The translations under genes were made by a program, and so were the position numbers. Below, in pieces: positions 11,101 through 20,694 of a DNA stretch of 64,000 nucleotides. The stretch is from Plasmodiophora brassicae. Lineage: Eukaryota; Endomyxa: Phytomyxea; Phytomyxea; Plasmodiophorida. The notes under the pieces are model-generated. The model was given only the letters and a program-made list of their open reading frames with translations. It had not been told where the DNA came from and made no database searches. The stretch covers positions 744,001 to 808,000 of the forward strand of contig CP145420.1 in assembly GCA_036867785.1 (NCBI GenBank). The letters are read 5' to 3'. Position 1 is the stretch's first letter; each line of letters begins with the position of its first letter.

Positions 11101-13045
11101 ACACCACGAACCTTTGTCGTTCATCTCGGGGACATTCCGTGGTTCTCAATTGAAGTGGGCGACCATTGAGAAGGAGGCCTACGCCATCATTGAAGGCTGC
11201 TATCGCCTCAGACACTTCATCTCTATGTCAAAGCTGGCACTTCGAATCTTCACAGACCACCGTAATTTGGTTTTCATTCTGAACCCAGCCTCGGTTGCAC
11301 GAATTAGTCGGACGACCGGCGATCGCTTGGAGCGCTGGCGACTTCAGATTATCGACCTAGATTTTCACATTGAGCACATTGCTGGGGAGGACAACGTTTG
11401 GGCCGACCTCGCCACGCGGTGGGGCGTCGCCCTGCAACCACTCTCCTCATTTTCCCCTCCATCGTTCCGTTCTATTCGTCATATGGCAATTAATCTTGAC
11501 TTCGACGATTACAAGATGACCGATGAGTTTATCTGGCCGTCTGTCGACGAGATTAGTAACGCTCAGACCGACTACATTCGCCAACACGACCTATCTGCCG
11601 TTTCCGATATTCTCCAACTCGAAGGGGACATGTCTCTCCACCTTAGCCCGGAATCTGGCTGGCGTACTCCAGACAATCAACTCTGGGTACCATCACATGC
11701 ACTGCAGCTACGCATCGCAGTGATTTCACATATGGGACTGTCTGGTCATCAACCTGCTGCATCGACTATTTCGAGCATCGCACAACTCTTCTGGTGGCCT
11801 GATCTGGATTCCTTTGTTCGTGCATTTGTGGACAAATGCTTACACTGCCTACGCAACAAAGATTCGATGATTCCCCGACCTTTTGGCACGGCTATGCATG
11901 CGGACAAGCCCAATAAGGTCATCCACTATGACTTTCTGTTCTTATCCAAACCTCGTCCAGGCGATTCTCATCAACTTCGTTATGTTCTGGTTCTGAAGGA
12001 CGACGCCACGGCATTCGTCGAGTTAATTCCTTGTCAATTCGCGGATCACAGCGTTGTCGCCGAATCTCTTCTGGATTGGTTCAAACGTTTCGGCATTGTT
12101 TTCCAACATGTCTCTGACCGCGGCACACACTTCAAAAACGCGGTTATCGCCGAGCTTAATAGCCGGTTACACTGCAACCATCATTTCACAACTGCCTACA
12201 CACCTTGGGCGAACGGCACGGTTGAGGTTGTCAACAAGCGGCTTCTCTTTCTGCTGAAGTCCCTCCTCTCCGAGCTAAATCTTCCATTCCAGGATTGGCC
12301 GTATGTCCTTCCGCTGATCAACATGACGGTAAATCACACTGTTCGATCAAGTGTGGGCTACGCGCCTGTCACGATGTTTACGGGTTTGCCACCCTCGACA
12401 CCTATCTCGATTATCTTCAACAAACGCATCGACGCGGTTATCGACGTACCGTTGACCCCTGACCGTCTCAAGGAAATGACGACGGAACTTATCGATTCTC
12501 TCGAGGACATGCACAAAGCAGTGGCACGTACACGCACCCATCTACGTGATCTCAAGCAACGCGCCCGGCGTCGCCGACGCAATGTTCGCGAGATCAACTT
12601 CACGACGGGCGACTATGTTCTCGTGGCCAACCATGGCAAGCACTCCAAGTCCGAGTACAACTGGACTGGACCTGCCCAGATTATCGACACCATCAACGAC
12701 TGGGTGTATCGAGTTCGAGATCTCTTGACTGATCGTATCTCAGATGTACACGCCCAGCGCTTAATGTTCTATGCAGATGCGCACTTGAATGTCACCTCTT
12801 CCCTGAAGCACAACATCGCGCTCACCGGCGTGGCTTACCAAGTCAACGCAGTCGAGGACATTCGAGTCAACTCTACGTCAGGTGACACTGAACTACTGAT
12901 CAACTGGATCGGATTCGATGCCACCGACAATTCATGGGAACCTTACTCGGTCATGGCGGCCGATGTTCCTGATATCGTCAGGGCCTTCCTCGAACGACAA
13001 GCCGAAGGAGACCCGCTCTGCTCACGACTGTTAGCAGATTTCTAA
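8156..13045 (+). CDS. Gypsy gag-pol polyprotein with C-terminal chromodomain
   Basis: A single frame of 1629 codons from ATG 8156. Order of parts: helical gag (about 1-320); a knuckle-like CLICKEQHWVQVC (about 329-341); protease with DSGAT (about 402); reverse transcriptase with VDINEAV and catalytic LLWIDDIL (near 790, where W replaces the usual Y/F); RNase H starting FPDAS (near 957); integrase with HHCC finger (near 1190) and D,D,E core (HYDF..LKDD..NGTVEVV); and a chromodomain (LLINWIGFDATDNSWEP, about 1560-1615). It copies element RNA into DNA and integrates it, and the chromodomain probably steers integration to marked chromatin. There is no frameshift between gag and pol. It looks functional. 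Confidence 0.95.
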   Translation: MAGGGRRAPVRLQMEDDARTNSDAEAKEHESSTDDEIDRGLQSTNLHGKSPIFMPLKPPILRTLSLTAKDGINDFLKKYRKHVEIVNERRLIYKEDIHPPTVKSCITEDVLRGMSKYRLRQPASTITDGDIMSYLRSVQRREADVESSTDIKTLLTKTVVMNLSIKSIEERVTSFFAKFDELIDDYGLQDTYAKGTKGTKRKIKVLRGGIRPTDLAVLVERAIEFGGCRDAEKDELKFFDLVDRLAKEQDKHFRLQAEKKKSPAQTMSPPAGKKGKDVVAPNRNGGKHPTNPIGLKTAQSSTSQTKDESRDIPEHIRKRFEGKDPPKAGCLICKEQHWVQVCPKATQGERKAAIEKFQKERKEKEESKGNADTAKRMGPPSPSTPSPMRLRFQNSLDLPFEADSGATKTVISQSQLLRIQAIQHVPVKVFDHPTEAKLATIGATTTIVATAIVDITIVPPSHGKPAHLRGREINVCREDLSDDIVLLGAPELDALGINPATQLKEMLIEANGPIIIEADPTPERHAPGGQGITMRAVRHPEVSGTTRDHEPQLDTNDPGDDYDVEIGEHSDTDVDRAIDRMIQRATDSGFPNDQVPRLRTTVNRHKDIWRTKLGRDPPAKVSPLKLHFKADARPVRCRTRRYTLEHQKFMDDHVGTLAENDFVYRNPHSRYASPCLVVDKKDTEVRGHRLTVDINEAVNKQTERIAWPMPHIDIILTYLRSATIFMLFDAFKGYWQFPLHPDSQEACSFMTHIATFTPRRIIQGIADCVFAFQAGMQQVLGKLLYICALLWIDDILGYVSGFGAYMDTLESLLNAFDEFGVKLNPDRCQLYLTSVTWCGRVISADGVSFDRSYLNALHDLSTPITAADLQQFLSGLNWVRSVIPQFAAHVHPLQDLLLSASRSVSSLKKSHLRRVRLADIGWTTDHLTSFNSLKHRLSEAMTLAHPKDEWIMCLFPDASDRFWSVFLSQIPPEDIDLPYGEQHHEPLSFISGTFRGSQLKWATIEKEAYAIIEGCYRLRHFISMSKLALRIFTDHRNLVFILNPASVARISRTTGDRLERWRLQIIDLDFHIEHIAGEDNVWADLATRWGVALQPLSSFSPPSFRSIRHMAINLDFDDYKMTDEFIWPSVDEISNAQTDYIRQHDLSAVSDILQLEGDMSLHLSPESGWRTPDNQLWVPSHALQLRIAVISHMGLSGHQPAASTISSIAQLFWWPDLDSFVRAFVDKCLHCLRNKDSMIPRPFGTAMHADKPNKVIHYDFLFLSKPRPGDSHQLRYVLVLKDDATAFVELIPCQFADHSVVAESLLDWFKRFGIVFQHVSDRGTHFKNAVIAELNSRLHCNHHFTTAYTPWANGTVEVVNKRLLFLLKSLLSELNLPFQDWPYVLPLINMTVNHTVRSSVGYAPVTMFTGLPPSTPISIIFNKRIDAVIDVPLTPDRLKEMTTELIDSLEDMHKAVARTRTHLRDLKQRARRRRRNVREINFTTGDYVLVANHGKHSKSEYNWTGPAQIIDTINDWVYRVRDLLTDRISDVHAQRLMFYADAHLNVTSSLKHNIALTGVAYQVNAVEDIRVNSTSGDTELLINWIGFDATDNSWEPYSVMAADVPDIVRAFLERQAEGDPLCSRLLADF

Positions 13046-13054
13046 CACGGGGAG

Positions 13055-13251
13055 TGTTCATCCAGAGTACCAGTACTCAGATGATGCTGCTCAGATGCTG
13101 CTGCCACCCGGTCACATGATCATGACCGTACTCGACCCCGCAGCGGCCCTTGCTGTGACGATCCTGTCCAAATACATCAGTTCGTTATATCACCAGGCGC
13201 CGACTCTTGCGACCGACCGCCCCCGTAGTGGGCAGCGGCGGCGTTAGCACA
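13055..13251 (+). repeat. Right LTR of the gypsy element (197 bp)
   Basis: Identical to the left LTR by direct comparison and followed by the GGCTA target duplication. Transcript 3' end formation is expected here. Confidence 0.93.
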
Positions 13252-13256
13252 GGCTA

Positions 13257-14420
13257 GGAAAGGCGTTAGCTCCGGGTTTCTCGCGTGCGACAAGTGCATA
13301 CGCTATGCCAAGCGGAAAGTGGTCGCCAAAGCTCACGAATTATCCGATGCCGATGCCCGAGCCGAGGTGACGGAGGCGAAGTCGCGTTCATATCGGCCGA
13401 GTTCCGCTGTGGTTGACGCGATAGACACGCCGCAAAGGGTGATAACGAACGAAACCTCAACAATGTCGCCGTTCAAGATCAGTCCGCTCATTAGAGTGCA
13501 TATTACGTTCCTGTTATTTAGGTCAAACCCATGCACAGGACAACAGCGAGCCACTCTCTCAGTCCCTGCAGTAGTCAACGGTCGCCAATCGCGGTATATA
13601 CGTACTTGACCTGTGCAGCATAGATGTTCGTACAACGTACAATCGTATTCAGCATGGACGTATCCAGGAACTGCCCAAAGATCAAGTGGACGGCGTCGTG
13701 CTCACTTAGTGTGTCCACGCCTTCGAACTTCGTGCGGGGCGGACCCGTACGTGGCACGGCTCAGAAACTCTGGAATATCTAGCAGGAACGTTCCGTCCTA
13801 GATACTCTCTGGATGTTCGATATTCCACCCGTATACGTTCATCTACAAGGTCGCCAGCTAGCGCCAGTATCGCAGAGACCAACGTGTACGCGAATACGAT
13901 GCCCATGACCGTCCAATTGAACAACGCCAGATCCATCGTTATCATCGGCGCCGTCATCATCGGAAGCGTCAACCTCGACTGGCTGGGCCTCGTACGGATC
14001 TGGATTGGATTCTGAGCCGTCAGAGTCGGTTTCTGGCGCAAAGACGTGAAGCACTTCGCCTCTATCGACTTGGTCCACTCCGATGTCGTCGTCAGCATGA
14101 CCCTCACCGACATCTTGGGCGTTATCTGCGACATCAAGGACCAGTGAGCAAATCTGTCGCGACTTGAACATTGCCTATTACCTCCTAGAGGTGTACGGTT
14201 AGGAGCTGGAGCTGCTGGTGCGCTGCCACTGCCTGCCAGAGATGGATCTCCCGCAGGACCTCCGCCTGACCCCTTCCGCGACGAACATGTCATGCGATTG
14301 TGACCGAGCGCCTTGCAATACGAGCACTTGTACTGTCGTCTGGGTATGCCAGCATCCCCTCCGACATCTGCTGCGCCGGCCATTGTGCTTTGACCTACAG
14401 TACGCTCAGAATTTGGCGGG
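13257..14420 (-). pseudogene. piggyBac-1 transposase, N-terminal half, decayed
   Basis: On the minus strand, broken frames run in piggyBac order. First comes a CCHC-type knuckle (CSYCKALGHNRMTC, near 14,290-14,335) with an acidic low-complexity region. Then LSEHDAVHLIFGQFLDTSML with TIVRCTNIYAAQ (near 13,600-13,710) matches the start of the DDE_Tnp_1_7 domain. A block RDWRPLTTA follows. The catalytic aspartates and the Cys-rich tail are not found, the frame is broken several times, and the gypsy element cuts the 3' side. The leading knuckle is unusual for piggyBac and could belong to something else. Confidence 0.65.
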
Positions 14421-14664
14421 ACTGCTTTTGACCAGTCCTAGACACGATCGTGACTAACTTTCAATGTCCGATAACTTTTCATGGAATTTTGATAGGAAGT
14501 TATAATTTCGTTTATTTGGAGAAATGCATGGTCGGGTCGCCCAGTAAAATTTTCAGATGCGAATAACCTCACCAGTCTGCGCAATGAATGTCAGAAAATC
14601 GAAATCCCGAATTTGCGACGCAATTGTGTCGCAAAAACGGTAAAGGGTTAACCCCAAACTCCGT

Positions 14665-14920
14665 GGATTATGTCATATAATATGACATGCATGTTTGGCA
14701 GGACGTAGCGAAAAATGAGGACCTTGGAGGCGAATGGTAGCTTCCATCCTGGATAGTCCATGCCAGCCTCCACCTCGCCCCGAAGGTTCGGACTCCTGTC
14801 GACGTTGTGTTTCGTTCCAGTGCTCTCACGAAATCAGGCTCTCCCATGCTTCTATTTTGGGTGCATATGACATAGTATGTCATGCAAAGGCAGCATGACA
14901 TAGTATGTCATGCAACACAC
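14665..14920. repeat. Subterminal palindrome cluster, left end of piggyBac element 2
   Basis: Three copies of a 17-base palindrome based on ATGACATAGTATGTCAT, mirrored by two copies at 18570-18645. Position and repetition suggest transposase binding sites. They differ completely from the palindromes of piggyBac element 1. Confidence 0.65.
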
Positions 14921-15199
14921 TTTTGCCTGTATTGATACTCTGGTGCATTCTCAAGAAGATCAAAGGGGATGCGATCATCGACTGGACTGCGAGCGTGTCA
15001 CTGGTCCACGCGAGCGGCGTCCGGAGCGATTGCTTGCCGGGTTTTCCGAGGGTAACATGGCCACATCGTGTCGTGGGCGTCCGCCGATGGACTGCACTGT
15101 AGGTCCTCCACTTGCAAGCAGTAATGCGTCCAAACCACCTTCAGGAGAGGACGGCGATCGTTCGTCAGAACGCCCAAGTCGAATACACGTTCCCCGGTC

Positions 15200-18100
15200 C
15201 GACTGTCAGGGCGGAACTGGACAGACAGGTTGACATCACCGGGATCATGGAATCTGTCGAAGCATGATAACGTATTTGAACCGAATCTCGTCTTGCATAA
15301 CGGCACTTGGCAAATGCTGCACCACACCGTCGTGCTGCATTGTCGACATGTCCCATTCGGTTCCCGATATTGACGTCCCAGTAAACATCCCCCTTATTGC
15401 CAGAGCGCTGGACAACGTATGCCCTGTCTGAAACGGAGCGCGCGACCGTCCTCAGTCAGGAAGAACAACCGACGATTCCGCTTAGGTGGCTGGAGGAGCG
15501 GCACTGGATTGTCAGCTGCCTCTGCTGCACGCTGCAATTCAGAAGGCACTCAGGCAGGCCAGCCGAAGAAAATATTTGAAGGACCCTCATCGTTCAACAA
15601 ATGTTTCCATTTGTCGAAACTGGACACATCGGCAATACGGGATTGCAGCTGCTGCAGACGCCACAGCTCGTGCGCATTTAGCATGCACACGAAACAAAGC
15701 CGTTGCCAATTTAACGTCTTGGGACGGTCGCCGGAAATCGACCTGGTGCCACTGTTCAGTAATGGATCTCATACATCGCGGTATTTGCATACCTTAACAT
15801 TGTTCATCTCTCTCTCTCTCGAGACAACGTCCTGGCCGCCTTTCACATGATTTCAGAACCAGACAGCGGCTGGGACGATTTCGTGGGCAGGAGGTGGCAC
15901 TGGAAAAATAGAAGTGCCGAATTGGTGCCCGGACGTTCCCCGAGTGCCGATTGAAGTGCCGATTCCAGGGGCCAACAATAGGCAAGTGCCGATGAGGAGC
16001 CGGTGCGACACCTGGAGTGCCGAAATGGTGCCATCTGGTCCATCGTGCCAAAAATTGGGATGCCAGGATGATGGGCTTTTTTGCGAGCAGCCGGCGACTG
16101 CACGGTGCCACCTGAGCTGAGTCAGCTGACACGTCTTTTGAGGTGCCGGCTCGGTAATTCTCACCAACGCACCTTTCTTTTCCGTCCCGACGGTGCCTCT
16201 CCACCACACATTGCCGAATGCGGGCCCGTCGCTGCACCTCCACCACACACTAACGGGAAGGCGCGCGATCCGGATTCCGATCCGGGCTTCGACATCGACG
16301 ACGAATTGGCACCCGCGTCCTCATTCTTCAAATGGATTCGTCGGCAGACGCATCCGTATCGTTGCAGGCATGACCGTGTACGAACGGTTTGCACGATAAG
16401 ACCTGCAATGTACCTGGTTTGTCGTGTCTACTCCAGGTATTGCTCCTGTATGCGTGTGTGTATCCGAAATCAAGGACGCTCACTACCCTCGTGTATTAGT
16501 GTCTACACGTCTGAGCAGCTGGAGCGGAACTGTCCCGTTAAGAACGCCGTCCTGCTCCAGAGGATCCCGTCGGAGTGGCCGTGCAATTGATCTTGCCCGC
16601 CGATGATGGCTGACACTCGCCAGCGTATGTGATTTGGTGTTCCGCTTTATAATTATCTGATAATTTGTCCAAGTCAACATACATTATAGATTGGCACTTC
16701 ACCGGAAGATGATCAGGCTCGTCACCGGAACTCGTCGGCTGCAGCTGATGAGCGTTCGCAGTGCAAGGCCGTATTCAAAATCTTTCACGTACGTCGAGCA
16801 TTTCTGTCTCTGGGGTTTAGTCGCTAACGGTCTTTATGATGCGCAGTACAAGACGGTCATGTGATCGCGTTTGCTGGCGGAGATTCCAAACGAGTTTGTC
16901 CGGACGACGAACTAGGTGCCCGTCTTCGCCATAGGTCGCTTCGGGACGCGGTACGTATTCGATGGTTATGACGTCGCCATTATTTATAATGCGTTTGGCT
17001 GCAGGCCCAGCATCAAGGGGTGCCTTCGCATCCAGCTGGCCACAATGGTACGCAACGGCAACGTTAACATCATGTGTTCCCTCATTGTGTTATGTATGAA
17101 TTTAGGCGGCGTTGCGGCCAGGCGCGTTGAAAGGTATGGCCGTTGTTGTTGGCATCCAGTTGCATCATCTGATCAGGGATGCAGGTTATAGAACACGATG
17201 ATGTACGAGGGTGGCGGACATGCAACGTACAAAACTTGTTCCACTTGCCGATCGATCCTGACGGCGCGTTGACGTCGCGGTCAATGGCGGGTCGCGGATC
17301 GGCGCCCATCAAGGAACAGTTACAATAAACCATTCGTTGAAATACCAAATACGATAGTGTCTCAATAACTGGGGTACCATTCCATTCTATTACTACACCG
17401 GTAGGGAGAGCAAAAATCGTATGACGTTTTTTGGAAGGACGTCCGTTGCGAGGATTTTTGGAAAATCGGGGCCCGAAATTGGCACCAAATTGGCACTACC
17501 AAGTGCCAATTTGGTGTCGTCAAGTGCCAATAAAGGGCCGACGGGCTAATCCACGGGATGGCACTAATTTGGCACTTCTATTTTTCCAGTGTGGGCTTCG
17601 GCATTGAAGAAGCGCTTGCTTCATTTGTCGCCAGAACTTAACAATGTGGTGATCAACCGCGTGTTCCAGAGTGGGTACGGGTAAAGCGTCGATCTGCGCA
17701 GGTCCAGCATGTTTGTCCCCGATGCGCTGACAAGCAAGCAAGTAATGTTCACGTGTTCACGCAAAACGCCAGGAACGGTTACCAAGACAGCACACAGCAC
17801 TGAAGTGCTCGATGTACATCCCACCATGCTTGTTTCTCGACGGCAAACGCCAGTGGATACGAATCCGACCACTCAGGGTCGAAGGTATCAGTCGGCGTCG
17901 TCGCGTAGAGGCTCATCGCCCATATCGCATCGGGATTCAAGCGCGACAAATGGGCGGCAGCCCGTTGGCTGTTAACAGCCGTCGACAGATGCGAAAACAA
18001 TGGCCTGCAAGGATGTCAGAAGGCAACGCACCGGAACATCAAAGAAACAAGAGTACTGTAGACACAGGTTGCTAACATCCGACACCATGATGCGACTGGT

Positions 18101-18500
18101 CGCGGACGTCTTGTTCAACGACTATTTTGATGTCGTCGCAAACAATAGGTACGACGAGCCTCGCATTTGCAAGAAGCCATGCATCGACACTGTAAACTTG
18201 CTTCGCTCGAGAAGTGTTCATAGGCCCTGTTATCATATATCATGTAGACCGGACCGCCCAACTCGGCCACGAGAGCAGCTGCTCTCGTAGTCATACCGGA
18301 AAACCTACGTACATTGTTTGCCCATCATCGTTGACCTCGTCGTCGGGTTGAGACCACTGTGCTCGGACATGATCATCGTCATATGCAGCCCGCAGCATGC
18401 GGACAGCCGCCTCCCACACTTTGCGGTCTTCCTCCATGGAACCCACTCGGTTTCAAATCGGACGAAAGTCCGCAGGTAACGCCGCACGGCGGACTACGCC
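15200..18500 (-). pseudogene. piggyBac-2 transposase remnants
   Basis: The clearest part is on the minus strand at about 15250-15350. It encodes CRQC, WCSICQVPLC and CFDRFH in order, which is the C-terminal Cys/His-rich zinc domain of piggyBac transposases. Upstream, minus-strand frames between 15400 and 15890 and between 17592 and 18490 are short and shifted. I could not trace the catalytic aspartates. The CACTA element at 15898-17591 splits the gene. The copy is dead, and its family is known from the zinc domain plus the termini. Confidence 0.6.
15898..17591 (+). mobile_element. CACTA/EnSpm transposon 1, internal-deletion derivative
   Basis: Both ends carry the same 21-base inverted repeat beginning CACTGGAAAAATAGAAG. 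A 3-bp target duplication TGG lies at 15895-15897 and 17592-17594. The subterminal 200 bases on each side are full of short AGTGCC/GGCACT repeats, typical of CACTA elements. Inside, 16200-16600 and 16900-17390 match the region 19330-20620 of CACTA 2 in reverse orientation, while the tnp2 part is absent. It is a non-autonomous derivative of the same family. Confidence 0.92.
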
Positions 18501-18661
18501 ATTCGAACCGATTCAGACAGCATAGTTGTCAGTCTAGCCGTTGCAACAGGCCACCGGAAATCACCCCCATACATGACATACTATGTCATACAACGGAAAA
18601 GCTATTTCTGACACCCGAGCCCTGCATGACATAGTATGTCATCCACGGAGTTTGGGGTTAA

Positions 18662-19144
18662 AGATCTTGACTTTGCGCCATGGCGTTGCCGCGTCCAGAG
18701 TGTACTTAAAGTACAGCTCGCCGGGATGGTACACGCCATCTGTAGTTCCCAGAGTACTAATCCACTGGCATTCCGAGATGTTGAACTTAACGCCACGCTC
18801 TCCAAGAATGGTCCGGCCGACAACCGAATAAATCGACTCGGCAAACGATTTCCAGTCGAGCATGCCGTCGAACGTCGCCGTGTTGACGCCCGGCTTGTAT
18901 CCCATTGTCGTTGCAACATGTTCGGTCGCCTTCTCACCTCGCTCCAATGCCAGCGCGTCCTGCCGCGGCCGCCTGCGGTCGTGCGACATGCGCCCAGCGG
19001 TTGATCCAAACCGGGACGCACACGTCCCGACGCCACGCAAGCGGCAGCGCCGCCCGGAACTGCACAAGAAGAACACCAAATGCCTGATCATCAAGCCGAC
19101 AGCACTGGTTCTCGGCAGATGTCGCCGGACTGTACAGCACGACC
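18662..19144 (-). pseudogene. 5' part of the split gene X
   Basis: On the minus strand a frame with LALERGEKATEHVATTMGYK, then ATFDGMLDWKSFAESIYSVV and ending AATPWRKVKIF reaches the TTAA at 18658. If both piggyBac elements are removed and one TTAA is kept, it continues in frame as KTNSVRPAAPLPLY at 7527. A probable intron of about 49 bases (GTGCGT..CGCAG, about 18968-19017) precedes it and joins to FRAALPLAW. The start of the gene is lost beyond the CACTA element at 19145. A diverged copy in the opposite direction lies at 24580. The function is unknown. Confidence 0.5.
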
Positions 19145-19429
19145 CACTGGAAAAATATCAGTGCCGAATTAGTGCCGTCCCCTTCATTACCCAATCGGCA
19201 CCTTTTCGGCGTTTAGCGGCACCAATTCGGCACTAGGTAGTGCCGATTAAGTGCCGTTTTCGGGACCGGATTTCCCAAAAAATGCGCTCCACGGGCATTC
19301 TCCAAAAATCTCGATTGAATTTTTCCTCCGTCCAGTAATAGAATAGAATGGTACCCCAGATTCTGAGACACTATCGTATTTGGTATTGCCGTTAACAATA
19401 GAATAGAATAAGATTAACGAATGGTTTAT

Positions 19430-20640
19430 TGAACGGTAGCTGTTTCTTGATGGGCGCCGATCCGCCGTTAACCACGACGCCAATATGCCTTCCGGATCGC
19501 CTAAGTGGCAGAGCTTCATTGTCCGCCACCCACGAACATCCTCAGGGCCTAAAACCTGCATGTCAACTGGATGTGAACAACAACGGTTGTACCCTCCACC
19601 GCCCCTGCCCGCAAGGCCGCCTATATTCATACATAACGCAATGAGGGCACATGATGTTAAACGCTGTCGTTGCGTACCATTGGGGCCAGCCGGATGCGAA
19701 GGCACTTGATACTGGGACTGCATCCGAACGCATTGTAAGTAATGGAGTCGCCAGAACCGTCGAATACGTACCGCGTCCCGCAGCGCCGCCTTGATCGCGC
19801 CCGAGAATAAAGAATAAAATGAGGTGCTGGCGAAGACGGGTTCCTCCGCCGCTTGGATGTACTCGTTCCTCAACTGGAATAGGAACTGGAATAGGTTATC
19901 GTTCCGTACTGCACATCAAGCTGACTGTTATCAAATCAAACGCCGGAGGCAGACGTGGTCGAGTACGTGAGAGGTCACGGAAGATGGCATTGCGCGCCGG
20001 ACTCGCAGGAGATGAGGTCCTGCGACGAACCTGCCCCGTCCTTCTGTGTAGCGCCCTCCTGTACTGCTTGATGACTTCGGCAAATTAGAAACGCATATAA
20101 AGTGGAATTCCAAACAATCGACATACGCTGGCGGGTGTCTTCCATGGTCCACTCTTGAGCGGGCAAGCCCAGCTGTACCGCCGCCTCCGCCAGGATTCTC
20201 TGATGCAGGACGGCGTTCTTTGTGGGACAGTTCCGCTCCCGATGGCCTGACGTGTACACACTGATAAACGAGAGCAATTAACGTCCTTGACTTCGGACAC
20301 ACACAAACGAATACCTGGCATACAGACCAGGAAACCAAGCGCACAGAACCTTGCGCTCCGGCGTCAGGGCCCGGTGAGGTCCTTGCGCTGCGAACCGTTC
20401 GTATACCGATGCGTCTGCTGCCGATGGCATTTGAAGAATGAGGATGCGGGTGCCAAGTCGTCGTCGGTGTCGGGGCCCGGATCGGAATTTGGATCGCGCG
20501 CCACCTTGTCAGTGAGTGGTGGTGGAGGAACAGCGTCGGGCCCCATTCGACAATCGTGTGGTGGAGAGGGCCCCTCGGGACGGAAGAAAACGGTGCCCTG
20601 GTGGGGAACTACCGAGCCGGCGGGCGGCGCTGCGAAAGGG
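19430..20640 (-). CDS. Second CACTA gene (candidate TnpA-like binding protein)
   Basis: Minus-strand segments read SDPGPDTDDDLAPASSFFK, then SVYTSGHRERNCPTKNAVLH with WTMEDTRQRMSIVWN, then AALRDAVRIRRFWRLHYLQC. Acidic and basic stretches alternate. At least two introns are needed to join them and I did not fix their borders. The same segments survive in CACTA 1, which lost tnp2, so this region is what the deletion derivative kept. By analogy with En/Spm it may bind the subterminal repeats. No DNA-binding motif was recognised. Confidence 0.45.
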
Positions 20641-20694
20641 GCGCCCGCTCAGGCGCTACGGTTGTGAAGGTTAGACGCGCCGTGCAGAATGTTT

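Larger units (their letters stand above)
7916..13251 (+). mobile_element. Full-length Ty3/gypsy chromovirus-type retrotransposon
   Basis: Two 197-base LTRs at 7916-8112 and 13055-13251 start TG and end CA and appear identical base for base. A 5-bp target duplication GGCTA lies at 7911-7915 and 13252-13256. One uninterrupted gag-pol frame fills the interior. No standard primer site starting TGG follows the left LTR: the bases are GAAGCTTCTTGCGCAAAG. A purine run CGGGGAG precedes the right LTR. Identical LTRs and an intact frame indicate a very recent insertion. It sits inside piggyBac element 1. Confidence 0.95.
7532..14647 (-). mobile_element. piggyBac-type element 1, interrupted by a gypsy element
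   Basis: The element is bounded by TTAA at 7528-7531 and 14648-14651. The terminal inverted repeat begins CCCTTTA on both sides, matching piggyBac-superfamily rules (TTAA duplication, ends starting CCC). Subterminal palindromes of the form CGACGCAATCGTGTCG occur near 7552, 7718 and 14616. Without the gypsy insertion it is about 1.8 kb and holds a decayed transposase on the minus strand. Its right-hand TTAA is shared with the left end of the next piggyBac-type element. Confidence 0.8.
14652..18657 (-). mobile_element. piggyBac-type element 2, containing a CACTA insertion
   Basis: Ends are perfect 17-base inverted repeats (CCCCAAACTCCGTGGAT) flanked by TTAA at 14648-14651 and 18658-18661. Palindromes ATGACATAGTATGTCAT cluster inside both ends (14669, 14867 and 14893 on the left; 18575 and 18626 on the right). 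The transposase lies on the minus strand. Only its C-terminal Cys-rich domain near 15250-15350 is clear. The TTAA at 14648 is shared with piggyBac element 1, so one element used the other's target duplication as its own target site. Confidence 0.82.

Noticed and set aside
14280-14345. CCHC knuckle taken as another retroviral-type gag
   Set aside because: It lies inside piggyBac ends and upstream of a DDE_Tnp_1_7-like block with no gag or pol neighbours, so a transposon context is more likely. Its presence there remains odd.
14867-18642. ATGACATAGTATGTCAT palindromes as host operator sites
   Set aside because: All copies fall inside the ends of one transposon, so a transposase-related role is the simpler explanation.
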